A stretch of DNA of 11,665 nt from an uncultured bacterium (lineage in GTDB: Bacteria; Actinomycetota; Coriobacteriia; Coriobacteriales; Coriobacteriaceae): the NCBI GenBank assembly GCA_905215205.1, contig CAJMPK010000033.1, positions 1 through 11,665 on the forward strand, read 5' to 3'. Below the pieces are notes generated by a model. The model was not told where the DNA came from. It was given only the letters and a program-made list of their open reading frames with translations, and did no database searches. The position numbers and the translations under genes are program-made. Of the stretch, positions 1-6,652 are shown one piece after another (position 1 is the stretch's first letter; each line of letters opens with the position of its first letter).

Positions 1-2447
1 TGGCCCCCGCCGGAGGCCCGGAGCCCTTTGCCGCCGCGCTCGCTGCCGGGGCAGACGCCATCTACTGTGGCATGGGCAGCTTCAACGCCCGTCGCAAGGC
101 CACCAACTTTACCGACGAGGCCTTTGAGCAGGCCTGCCGCGCCGCGCACCTGGCCGGCTCGCGCGTCTACGTCACGGTCAACATCGTCATCAAGCAGTCC
201 GAGATGGGCGATGCGCTGCAACTCATCCACCGCTGCTCCACGCTGGGCGCCGATGCCTTCATTATCCAGGACTGGGGCCTGTTCTTTGAGGTCAAGCGCA
301 CGATGCCCGGCATCGAGACGCACATTTCAACCCAAGCAAACATCCACGACGACCGCGGAACCCTTTGGTGCCGCGAGCAGGGCGCCGACCGCGTGACCCT
401 CTCGCGCGAGCTTTCCATCGACGAGATTGCCGCCATTCACGATGCCGCGCCCGATGTGGACCTTGAGGTCTTCAGCCATGGCGCCATCTGCTTTTGCTAC
501 TCGGGCCTGTGCCTGCTGTCGAGCTTTGCCATGGCGGGCCGCTCGGCCAACCGTGGCATGTGCGCCCAGCCCTGCCGCCTGCCCTACGAGCTGATTGACG
601 AGAACGGTCGCACGCTCTCCCCCGCCGGCCGCGAGCGTGCACTATGCCCGCGTGACACCAACACCTCACAGCTTGTTCGCCGTCTGTACGACGCCGGCGC
701 CGCGTCGCTCAAGCTCGAGGGCCGCATGAAGGCGCCCGATTACGTGTACTCCATCGTTGATGTGTATCGTCACGAAATTGACGACATGCTATCCGGAGCC
801 ACCGTTGCCAAGGACGAGGAAGCCGCCCGCCAGCGCCAACTCAAGCGCTGCTTCAACCGCGACTTTACGCACGCCTACCAAGACGGTACCTCGGGTGACG
901 AGATGATGAGCTACGAGCGTTCCAACAACCGCGGCCAGATCGTGGGCACGGTGCTGGGCAGCCGTCTGGCCAACCGCGATGTGCGCGGCCTCAAGCCCGA
1001 CGATCGCCGTCGCCGCGCCGCCATCGCCCGCATTGAGCTGTTTGAGCCCGTGGACAAGGGCGACCTGCTGGAGCTTCGCCACGATAACGAGTTTGACCAG
1101 TTCCTGACCACTATTGCCGCCGATGATGCCGCCGCGGGCGACATCATCGAATGTCGCGTGCCCCGCAGCATGCCCGAGGGCTGCCGCGTCCGCGTGATTC
1201 GCAGTCAGCGTGCCATCGACGCCGCCGGCGCCGCGCTCAAGCGCGATGTGCTGCGCCGCCGAGCTGTTGATGTGTCCGTCGTGGCGCGCCTGGGCGAGCC
1301 GTTTACCGTTACGCTCACCTGCTGCGACGACCCCGCGCTCACCGCCACCGCCACGGGCTTCACTGTCGAGGCCGCCAAGACCCGCGCCGTCGAGGCGGCA
1401 GACCTGGTTGAGCATGTGGGCCGCATGGGCTCCTCGCCCTTTGAGGCAGCGAGCTTTGACGTTTCGCTCGACGCCGGCTGCGGTATGGGCTTCTCTGCCG
1501 TGCACAAGGTGCGCGCCGCCGCCTGTAAAGCATTGGAGGAGGCCATTCTGGCGCCGTACGAGGAACGCGCGAAGACGCTCGAGTTACCGGTGCTCGACAA
1601 ATGTACGCGCGCTATGCCCGAGCGCTACCGCGATGAGCCGCAGATCTGCGCCACCGTCACCACGCTCGAAGCCGCCGAGGCAGCTCGTGCCGAGGGCGCC
1701 GCGCGCATCTATATGACCACTGACGCGCTCGAGGCTGTCGGACTCTCCCCTGCCGATGCATTTGAGCAGGGCATTGTGCCCGTACTCGACGAGGTCTGCC
1801 GCGCCGTCGACCACGAGCGCGTCGATCCCTGGATCAATGCCGGAGCCACCGTCGCCGTCGGCAATATCTCCGAGCTCGCCGTAGCCGCGCAGGCGAGCGC
1901 CACGGCCGAGATTCGCTCTTGCCTACCGGTGCACAACACGCCCTGCATGGAGGCGCTTGCCGAGCGCGGAGCCGGTGCGTTTTGGCTCTCGCCCGAGATC
2001 ACGCTCGACGAGATCGTCTCGCTCGGCGCCGCCGCGCCCGTGGCTCTGGGCATCACCGTCTTTGGCCGCCCGCGCGTCATGACAAGCGAGCATTGCATTC
2101 TGCAGGTTGCCAACGGCTGCATCCACGATTGCGCCAACTGCCACCTGCGTGCCCGCAAGCTCTCGCTCAAGAATATCGACGGCAAGGTCATGCCCGTCCG
2201 CACCGACATCCACGGCCGCTCTCGCCTGTACGATGCCTACCCCATCGACCTCACGCCGCAGGTGCCACAGCTGCTCGATGCCGGCGTGCGTCGTCTCATG
2301 GTGGACGGAACGCTGCTCGAGACGGATGAGGTGGGCCGCGCCGTCGCCCGTGTCCGTCGTGCCGTCGAAGCCGCGCAGGCCGGCCGTAAGCCCACCGCCC
2401 GCCTGCGCGGCGCCACCTCGGGCTGCATGTTTGTGGGAATTAGCTAA
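1..2447 (+). CDS. U32-family protein, RlhA-like (23S rRNA hydroxylation), 5' end outside window
   Basis: The reading frame is already open at base 3, so the N-terminus lies off the left edge; 814 codons are visible, ending in TAA. The start PAGGPEPFAAAL...GADAIYCG is the usual U32 barrel opening. The family signature EVFSHGAIC...GLCLLS...GRSANRG.CAQPCR lies at about 462-575 and supplies cysteines of the kind that bind an iron-sulfur cluster. LKLEGRMK and the FNRDFTHAY...MSYERSNNRG block match the DUF3656 region of E. coli RlhA, which makes 5-hydroxycytidine in 23S rRNA. A C-terminal extension contains C-x6-C-x3-C-x2-C (CILQVANGCIHDCANC, about 2094-2141) and a PVRTD.HGRSRLYDA segment, seen in longer U32 proteins. 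It is longer than E. coli RlhA (653 residues). The family was named as a peptidase, but RNA modification is the better inference. It is probably cotranscribed with the pseudouridine synthase 15 bases downstream. Confidence 0.88.
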   Translation, partial: APAGGPEPFAAALAAGADAIYCGMGSFNARRKATNFTDEAFEQACRAAHLAGSRVYVTVNIVIKQSEMGDALQLIHRCSTLGADAFIIQDWGLFFEVKRTMPGIETHISTQANIHDDRGTLWCREQGADRVTLSRELSIDEIAAIHDAAPDVDLEVFSHGAICFCYSGLCLLSSFAMAGRSANRGMCAQPCRLPYELIDENGRTLSPAGRERALCPRDTNTSQLVRRLYDAGAASLKLEGRMKAPDYVYSIVDVYRHEIDDMLSGATVAKDEEAARQRQLKRCFNRDFTHAYQDGTSGDEMMSYERSNNRGQIVGTVLGSRLANRDVRGLKPDDRRRRAAIARIELFEPVDKGDLLELRHDNEFDQFLTTIAADDAAAGDIIECRVPRSMPEGCRVRVIRSQRAIDAAGAALKRDVLRRRAVDVSVVARLGEPFTVTLTCCDDPALTATATGFTVEAAKTRAVEAADLVEHVGRMGSSPFEAASFDVSLDAGCGMGFSAVHKVRAAACKALEEAILAPYEERAKTLELPVLDKCTRAMPERYRDEPQICATVTTLEAAEAARAEGAARIYMTTDALEAVGLSPADAFEQGIVPVLDEVCRAVDHERVDPWINAGATVAVGNISELAVAAQASATAEIRSCLPVHNTPCMEALAERGAGAFWLSPEITLDEIVSLGAAAPVALGITVFGRPRVMTSEHCILQVANGCIHDCANCHLRARKLSLKNIDGKVMPVRTDIHGRSRLYDAYPIDLTPQVPQLLDAGVRRLMVDGTLLETDEVGRAVARVRRAVEAAQAGRKPTARLRGATSGCMFVGIS

Positions 2448-2462
2448 CCGAAAGGCTTACAC

Positions 2463-3122
2463 GTGAACGAAGAACCTCAAGTCCTCTACTGCGACGCCTG
2501 GCTTATGGCCATCGACAAGCCCGCCGGCATGATCGTCCACGGTGACGGCACCGGCGAGCGCACACTAACCGACTACGCCAGCGATCTGCTGCTGGCGATG
2601 GGCGACGGCTTTGCCGCAACTGACATGCAGCCGCTCAACCGCCTGGACCGCAACACCACCGGCGTGGTGTTGTTTTCGCTCGACAAACAGACGCAGCCCG
2701 CCTTTGACCAGATGGTGAACGACCACGCCTTCGAAAAGCACTATCTGGCGCTCGCCGAGGGCAAGATCGACTGGAACGAAAAGCTCATTGACAAGCCCAT
2801 CGCCCGCGACCGCCACGATAGCCGCAAGATGCGCGTTGGCGCCAGCGGCAAGCCGTCTCAGACGCGCGTGAAGGTGCTCAAGCGCCTTAAGAGCCGCCGA
2901 GGCCTTCCCGCGCGTTCGTATATCGATGTCGAGTTGCTCACCGGCCGTAAGCACCAAATCCGTGTGCATCTGGCGAGCGAGCATCATCCCCTGGTTGGCG
3001 ACGACCTGTACGGAACGCCGCGCCCCTGCGGCCTGATGCTCCACGCCCACAGCGTGTCCTTCACGCATCCCGTAACCGGCGAGCACATCCACATAGAAGC
3101 CCCCTGCCCCTGGGAGCCCTAA
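2463..3122 (+). CDS. RluA-family RNA pseudouridine synthase
   Basis: This 219-residue protein belongs to the RluA family, which isomerises uridine to pseudouridine in rRNA or tRNA. The catalytic motif RLDRNTTGVVLFS is at residues 60-72, with D62 the expected catalytic aspartate. The second conserved block, LLTGRKHQIRVHLA, is near residue 160, and the N-terminal DKPAGMIVH block (18-26) matches RluA, RluC and RluD. There is no S4 RNA-binding domain, so it is a catalytic-domain-only member whose target base cannot be told from sequence. The start is GTG at 2463, preceded by GAAAGG about 8 bases upstream. It follows the U32 gene by 15 bases, so the pair likely forms a small RNA-modification operon. 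A hairpin follows its stop codon. Confidence 0.92.
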   Translation: MNEEPQVLYCDAWLMAIDKPAGMIVHGDGTGERTLTDYASDLLLAMGDGFAATDMQPLNRLDRNTTGVVLFSLDKQTQPAFDQMVNDHAFEKHYLALAEGKIDWNEKLIDKPIARDRHDSRKMRVGASGKPSQTRVKVLKRLKSRRGLPARSYIDVELLTGRKHQIRVHLASEHHPLVGDDLYGTPRPCGLMLHAHSVSFTHPVTGEHIHIEAPCPWEP

Positions 3123-3161
3123 AACCTGCCGAAAAGGGACAGGTTTATTTTGGCAGGTTTT
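3121..3161 (+). terminator. hairpin after the pseudouridine synthase, with two alternative stems
   Basis: AAAACCTGCC (3121-3130) pairs perfectly with GGCAGGTTTT (3152-3161), giving a 10-pair stem that ends in T residues and starts inside the TAA stop codon. AAACCTG (3122-3128) can instead pair with CAGGTTT (3140-3146), so two stems compete for the same left arm. It can serve as a terminator for the rightward operon. The internal AGGGACAGG core resembles the GTCCC motifs seen at 5350-5500, so it may also be a dispersed REP-like element. Confidence 0.6.
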
Positions 3162-3172
3162 ATCTGGACAAA

Positions 3173-3220
3173 CGTCAAAACCACCACATAGGTTCCTACC
3201 CCTTCGCGGTGGTTTTGGCG
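3173..3220. terminator. bidirectional hairpin between convergent genes
   Basis: CGTCAAAACCACC (3173-3185) pairs with GGTGGTTTTGGCG (3208-3220) over 13 positions with one G-T pair. The loop contains a short internal palindrome, TAGGTTCCTA. The A-run on one arm and T-run on the other let it act in either direction. It lies 18 bases beyond the stop of the leftward deoR gene and about 50 beyond the pseudouridine synthase, as expected between converging operons. Confidence 0.6.
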
Positions 3221-3238
3221 CTTGCCCGTCCCCTGCTG

Positions 3239-3985
3239 TTAGACCGTGATGACGTTGTCCATTGCCCGGTACTTGGCGGGGACATCGCCTGCGGTAATAA
3301 TCGTTGCGTCGCGGAAGTCCGCGAACTTGACGGGCGCCACCATGCCAAATTTACTGGCGTCCGAGATTACGAAGCGCTTGGCCGTATGGCGCATCGAGAT
3401 GCGCTTTACTTGCGCTTCCTCGATATCGGGCGCTGTGAAGCCCTGCTCGGCGGCAATGCCGTTAGAGCCCCAAAAGCCACAGTTGAAGTTGTAGCGGTCT
3501 AAGGTTGCCAAGGCATCGGGGCCAACGAGCGCCTCGGTCTCGGGTTTGAGCTCGCCGCCCAGCACCACGGTACGCATGCCGCGCAAAGCAAGGCGTTGAG
3601 CATGGAGCACGGAATCGGTCACATAGGTGACATCTTCAAGGTGTGGAAGATGCTCGATGAGCCTGAGCGTCGTCGAGCCCGAGTCGATGTATACAAAGCT
3701 CTCGGGCTCCACGAGCGCCGCCGCACGGGCGCAGATGCGCTCCTTGTCATCGTTATGGAGGTCGCTGCGCTCATTAAGCGTTAGGTCGCGCGTCACGTGC
3801 GCGCGCTCAAGACTCGTCGCCCCACCGTGGACCTTGGCGATGCGGTGCGCTCGATCGAGCGTCTGCAGGTCGCGCCGAATGGTAGACGCCGTCACGCCCA
3901 GGGCCTCAGCAAGCTCCGGCACGGTAACCGAGCCGGCCTGCTGAACCATCGACACGATCGCGTTGAGCCTATCTTCCGCAAGCAT
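3239..3985 (-). CDS. DeoR/GlpR-family transcriptional regulator
   Basis: This 248-residue protein has the full DeoR-family layout. An N-terminal helix-turn-helix (about 19-41, VTVPELAEALGVTASTIRRDL) is followed by a C-terminal DeoRC sensor domain. Conserved sensor pieces are visible: IDSGSTT (100-106), a GG at 143-144, SNGIAAEQGFTAPDIEEAQVKR-type residues at 174-195 and SDASKFG (208-214). Family members usually repress sugar catabolic genes and release DNA on binding a phosphorylated sugar; the ligand here is unknown. The ATG is 3 bases after the oxidoreductase stop, and its ribosome binding site is formed by the GAGGAGGAG that encodes that protein's last three glutamates. It therefore probably controls, and is cotranscribed with, the oxidoreductase operon. 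Convergent hairpins follow it. Confidence 0.93.
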   Translation of the reverse strand: MLAEDRLNAIVSMVQQAGSVTVPELAEALGVTASTIRRDLQTLDRAHRIAKVHGGATSLERAHVTRDLTLNERSDLHNDDKERICARAAALVEPESFVYIDSGSTTLRLIEHLPHLEDVTYVTDSVLHAQRLALRGMRTVVLGGELKPETEALVGPDALATLDRYNFNCGFWGSNGIAAEQGFTAPDIEEAQVKRISMRHTAKRFVISDASKFGMVAPVKFADFRDATIITAGDVPAKYRAMDNVITV

Positions 3986-3988
3986 CGC

Positions 3989-5068
3989 TTACTCCTCCTC
4001 GGGGTACACGACTCCCCAGTCGGCACGAAGCTTGGTCATAAGCTCCATAACATCAGAAGCATAATCCAGCAGCTCGCGCTTAGAGTCGTCGCCGGCAACG
4101 GCCTTCTCAAGATCGGCCATCTCATAGCAAAGGGCGTAAGCCTCGGTGCCGGCGTGGACCTCCTCGCGGTGGCCGTCCGCAGTCCACACGATGGTCGCGT
4201 GATCGGCGCGCGGATACTCGTTGACCTCGATATAACACTTATCGAAGCTAATAATCGAGCGCTTGGGTTGCTTGGAGTGGAGCGTGAGGCTCACAACACC
4301 CAGCTGCTGCTCGGCATTACGGCAGACGATGCCGCCCGCAACGTCAACGCCGGTCTCGCAGGTGTTGCCCAGCGAAATGACCTCAGCGGGCTGGCTTGCC
4401 ATAAAGAAGCGCATAACGGACAGGGCATAGACGCCAATATCTAGCATGGCACCGCCAGCAAGGTTGCGATTGTAGAAGCGGTTGGTCAGGTCGCCGTACT
4501 CCTTATAGCTACCAAAGTTGAGCTGAGCAAGATTCATGCGGCCAAACTCGCCGGCATCCATGCGGCGGCGCAGCTCCTGATACAAGGGCATGTGGAGCAC
4601 CGTAGTGGCATCCATGAGGACCACGTTGTGCTCGTCGGCGATGGCACGCGCCTCGTCGAGCTCAGCGGAATTGAGGGTAATGGCCTTCTCGCAGAGTACG
4701 TGCTTACCAGCTGCCAGAGCGGCGCGCAGGTAGGTGATATGCGTGTTATGCGGGGTGGTGATATAGATCGCGTCGATGTTCGGATCGGCATAGAGGTCCT
4801 CGACCGATTCATAGACCTTCTCGATGCCATACTGCTCAGCAAAAGCCTGAGCCTTGGACAGCGTACGGTTGGCGACGCCCGCAAGCTTGCGGCCGGCAAG
4901 AGCGAGAGACTGGGCCATCTGATTGGCGATAACACCGCAACCGATCACAGCCCAGCGGAGCTCGGGGGCCGTAAAGATATCATCGGGGAATGGCCTGTCC
5001 TGGACCGAAGCGAACGCCGCCTTAGCGGCTGCTTCGGCGTCGAGCGGAGCCTGTTTGGAATCTGCCAT
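3989..5068 (-). CDS. Gfo/Idh/MocA-family NAD(P)-dependent oxidoreductase
   Basis: This 359-residue protein has an N-terminal Rossmann domain followed by the Gfo/Idh/MocA C-terminal domain. The nucleotide-binding loop is RWAVIGCGVIANQ (38-50). CEKAITLN (126-133) is the EKP-type motif with K128 and an alanine in place of the usual proline. GGAMLDIGVYAL (205-216) replaces the inositol-dehydrogenase DxGxH histidine with tyrosine, as in dihydrodiol-dehydrogenase-like members. A charged and alanine-rich extension of about 37 residues precedes the Rossmann fold. Such enzymes oxidise or reduce sugars, inositols or related polyols; the substrate cannot be assigned. The ATG at 5068 has AGGAGG 6 bases upstream. 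It is the first gene of an operon with deoR, and phased hexamer repeats lie 130-180 bases upstream. Confidence 0.93.
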   Translation of the reverse strand: MADSKQAPLDAEAAAKAAFASVQDRPFPDDIFTAPELRWAVIGCGVIANQMAQSLALAGRKLAGVANRTLSKAQAFAEQYGIEKVYESVEDLYADPNIDAIYITTPHNTHITYLRAALAAGKHVLCEKAITLNSAELDEARAIADEHNVVLMDATTVLHMPLYQELRRRMDAGEFGRMNLAQLNFGSYKEYGDLTNRFYNRNLAGGAMLDIGVYALSVMRFFMASQPAEVISLGNTCETGVDVAGGIVCRNAEQQLGVVSLTLHSKQPKRSIISFDKCYIEVNEYPRADHATIVWTADGHREEVHAGTEAYALCYEMADLEKAVAGDDSKRELLDYASDVMELMTKLRADWGVVYPEEE

Positions 5069-5173
5069 TATGTGCCTCCTGAGTTATCGGAAGTCCTTCA
5101 TTTCTAACAACCCTATACTCGCACAATTGCGCGCGTATCTGCTCGTGTTTGCGTGCTTATTTGCTTATCGGTC

Positions 5174-5202
5174 ATTATTTAGCCATAGTTGGCAGATGTT
5201 TG
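5174..5202 (-). promoter_or_regulatory. possible promoter of the oxidoreductase-deoR operon
   Basis: On the minus strand AATAAT (5174-5179) matches five of six bases of a sigma-70 type -10 box. CAAACA lies 17 bases upstream and matches only three of six -35 positions. The position, about 105 bases before the start codon and next to the hexamer array, is reasonable, but the -35 is poor and the call rests mainly on the -10. Confidence 0.25.
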
Positions 5203-5248
5203 CGCGGTTATGCGCATTATCGCGCAAGCCTATGCGCGTAAATGCGCA
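5201..5248. promoter_or_regulatory. five phased YGCGCR hexamers, candidate operator array
   Basis: Hexamers TGCGCG, TGCGCA, CGCGCA, TGCGCG and TGCGCA start at 5201, 5211, 5221, 5233 and 5243, so the spacing is 10, 10, 12 and 10 bases, about one helical turn each. A further TGCGCG is at 5128 and a TGCGTG at 5150. Because each core is nearly palindromic, all units face the same side of the helix. DeoR-family proteins commonly bind tandem repeats, and a DeoR gene is the second gene of the downstream operon, so autoregulation here is the simplest inference. Confidence 0.45.
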
Positions 5249-5288
5249 TGCAACGATCCTTGTGAAACATAAAGGAGCGGAACACCAA

Positions 5289-5353
5289 AGCCCTAAAAGA
5301 CAGAGTAGGCTGTATTACTCCACCCCTCTGAGGGGGCGCAGCCATCAAAGGGC
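5289..5353. repeat. nested inverted repeat, REP-like
   Basis: Three stems nest around one centre: AGCCCT (5289-5294) with AGGGCT (5348-5353), GGCTG (5308-5312) with CAGCC (5339-5343), and CCCCTC (5323-5328) with GAGGGG (5330-5335). The arms are joined by unpaired spacers. No coding frame is apparent. It sits in the gap between the ribosomal terminator and the oxidoreductase promoter region and may be a palindromic intergenic element or a remnant of a small mobile unit. Confidence 0.45.
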
Positions 5354-5362
5354 TGTCCCAAA

Positions 5363-5405
5363 CTGCCGGCAGATAGGGACTTACCTAGCTGCCGGCACAT
5401 AGGGA
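5363..5405. repeat. tandem direct repeat with a CTGCCGGCA core
   Basis: A 17-base unit occurs at 5363-5379 and again at 5389-5405, offset by 26 bases, with one difference. Each unit joins a TGCCGGCA palindrome to ATAGGGA. A degenerate third core, CTACCGGCG, is at 5415-5423. The copies lie among GTCCC motifs and appear to be short intergenic repeats. Confidence 0.6.
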
Positions 5406-5433
5406 ACGTCCCCAGCTACCGGCGTTTCAACGG

Positions 5434-5500
5434 CACTTATTTAAGTCTGTCCCCAATGAATGCCAAGCGACTTCCACTCATTTAAGTCTGTCCCCAATGA
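5434..5500. repeat. direct repeat of 26 bases containing AAGTCTGTCCCCAATGA
   Basis: Copies at 5434-5459 and 5475-5500 differ at a single base and are offset by 41. The shared core is TTTAAGTCTGTCCCCAATGA. GGGGACAGAC-type sequences are, from memory, common next to REP-associated tyrosine transposases, so these may be REP-type elements mobilised in trans; no transposase gene is in this window. Confidence 0.7.
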
Positions 5501-5510
5501 GTAGGGATAG

Positions 5511-5544
5511 AAAAAGGCCCGGGTGCCGTGGCATCCGGGCCTTT
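5511..5544 (-). terminator. strong intrinsic terminator of the ribosomal protein cluster
   Basis: The arms 5513-5527 and 5530-5544 pair over 15 positions with one mismatch, and the stem is very GC-rich (GGCCCGG...CCGGGCC). On the minus strand it is followed by a run of five T residues. It begins 25 bases after the rplX stop codon and marks the end of the ribosomal cluster. Confidence 0.92.
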
Positions 5545-5569
5545 GCTAGCAACTGATGTTGCGGGCAGC

Positions 5570-5875
5570 TTAGAACTTGTGGCCGCACTTCTTGCAGACG
5601 CGCAGCTTGTTCTTGCCGTCCTTCTCGTGACCGACGCGGGTAACCTTACCGCACTCGGGGCAAACGAGATTGACGTTGGAGGCGTCGATGGGAGCCTCCT
5701 GCGAAACGATGCCGCCCTGCTGGTTGGCAGCGTTGGGCTTGACGGCCTTCTTGACGACCGAAACGCCCTCGACAACGACCTTGTTCTCGGCGGGGAGAGC
5801 ACGCAGGACAACGCCCTGCTTGCCGCGATCCTTACCAGAGAGAACCTGGACCTTATCGCCCTTCTTGATATACAT
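5570..5875 (-). CDS. rplX: 50S ribosomal protein L24
   Basis: This 101-residue protein is an assembly initiator of the 50S subunit that binds near the 5' end of 23S rRNA. The N-terminal KOW segment is IKKGDKVQVLSGKDRGKQG (3-21), and HEKDGKNKLRVCKKCG matches the L24 C-terminus. Four cysteines, C72 and C75 (CPEC) and C94 and C97 (CKKC), form a zinc-ribbon pair, the cysteine-containing form of L24 found in many bacteria. GGGGAG lies 4 bases before the ATG and 13 bases separate it from rplN. It is the last gene of the cluster: a terminator follows, and rplE, the usual neighbour, is absent. Confidence 0.97.
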   Translation of the reverse strand: MYIKKGDKVQVLSGKDRGKQGVVLRALPAENKVVVEGVSVVKKAVKPNAANQQGGIVSQEAPIDASNVNLVCPECGKVTRVGHEKDGKNKLRVCKKCGHKF

Positions 5876-5888
5876 ATATCTCCCCTAA

Positions 5889-6257
5889 CTACAGGGTCTC
5901 GGGAGCGAGCGAGACGATCTTCATGTACTTCTTGTCACGAAGCTCGCGAGCGACGGGCCCGAAGATACGGGTGCCGACGGGCGAACCATCGTTGTTGATG
6001 ACAACGCAGGCGTTCTCATCAAAGCGAATGTAGGAGCCATCCTTGCGGCGGATCTCCTTAACGGTGCGAACGACGACGCAACGGACAACGTCCTTCTTCT
6101 TGACGTTGGCACCAGGGGTAGCCTCCTGGACAGCACCGATGAACACATCGCCGATGCCTGCATAACGACGCTTGGAACCGCCAAGCACCTTGATGCAGCG
6201 AATCTTGCGAGCGCCGGAGTTGTCGGCGACGTTCAGCATGGTTTGCATCTGAATCAT
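5889..6257 (-). CDS. rplN: 50S ribosomal protein L14
   Basis: This 122-residue protein has the normal family length. MIQMQTMLNVADNSGARKIRCIKVLGG and the RRKDGSYIRFDENACVVI...GTRIFGPVARELRD segments are diagnostic of L14, which sits at the 30S-50S interface near L19. The ATG at 6257 has GGAGG 10 bases upstream. In E. coli rplN is the first gene of the spc operon. Here too a 118-base structured gap separates it from rpsQ, so it may begin a separately controlled unit with rplX. Confidence 0.98.
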   Translation of the reverse strand: MIQMQTMLNVADNSGARKIRCIKVLGGSKRRYAGIGDVFIGAVQEATPGANVKKKDVVRCVVVRTVKEIRRKDGSYIRFDENACVVINNDGSPVGTRIFGPVARELRDKKYMKIVSLAPETL

Positions 6258-6375
6258 GGTAGATGTTCCTCCGAACTAAGAACCGAAGAGAGGTGCGCAG
6301 CCTTTATGCGGCCCGTGGTATGCAAGCCAGGCATACGCACATCTTCGGAAACGTACAAGTCGTAAGAGCGACTGC
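6258..6375 (-). promoter_or_regulatory. structured rpsQ-rplN gap, candidate leader RNA
   Basis: No gene is visible in these 118 bases. On the minus strand a small hairpin AGTCG/CGACT (6369-6373 with 6358-6362) comes first. Then CCGAAGA/TCTTCGG (6342-6348 with 6283-6289) and GTGCG/CGCAC (6336-6340 with 6293-6297) make a long stem. It encloses two hairpins, GCATAC-type (6318-6323 with 6331-6336) and GCC/GGC (6300-6302 with 6310-6312), giving a three-way junction. The rplN ribosome binding site lies in the loop of a short GTTC-GGAG-GAAC hairpin, and TTCGG just before it could compete for the CCGAA arm. This position is the S10/spc boundary in other bacteria, so a promoter or autoregulatory leader would be expected here. 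Confidence 0.5.
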
Positions 6376-6636
6376 TTATTTAGCGCGCTCGACGACCTCG
6401 ATGAGGCGCCAACGCTTCATCTTGGACATAGGACGGGTCTCCATAACGCGGACGGTATCGCCCACGCCAGCCGTGCACTCCTCGTCGTGAGCGTGCAGCT
6501 TCTTGGAGCTGGTCATCATCTTGCCGTACTTGGGGTGACGCTTGCGCTCGGTGATGGTGACAACAATGGTCTTGGCACCGGAGACAGAGGTAACGACACC
6601 CGTACGGACCTTACGCGAGTTACGCGAATCAGTCAT
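6376..6636 (-). CDS. rpsQ: 30S ribosomal protein S17
   Basis: This 86-residue OB-fold protein binds 16S rRNA early in 30S assembly. RKVRTGVVTSVSGAKTIVVTITERKRHPKYGK and the AHDEECTAGVGDTVRVMETRPMSK.K.W-type region are characteristic S17 blocks, and the length is normal. AAGGAG lies 6 bases before the ATG, and 16 bases separate it from rpmC. It is the last gene of the continuous S10-type block; a 118-base structured gap follows before rplN. Confidence 0.98.
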   Translation of the reverse strand: MTDSRNSRKVRTGVVTSVSGAKTIVVTITERKRHPKYGKMMTSSKKLHAHDEECTAGVGDTVRVMETRPMSKMKRWRLIEVVERAK

Positions 6637-6652
6637 GTTCTCTCCTTAGGTC

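Noticed and set aside
5363..5500. Possible CRISPR array
   Set aside because: There are only two copies of each unit, with unequal and very short spacers and no cas genes.
6312..6347. Twelve-codon ORF (MCVCLACIPRAA) in the rpsQ-rplN gap
   Set aside because: It has no ribosome binding site and no similarity to the MDTPxAVYT ORFs, and it lies within a stem-loop that explains the sequence better.
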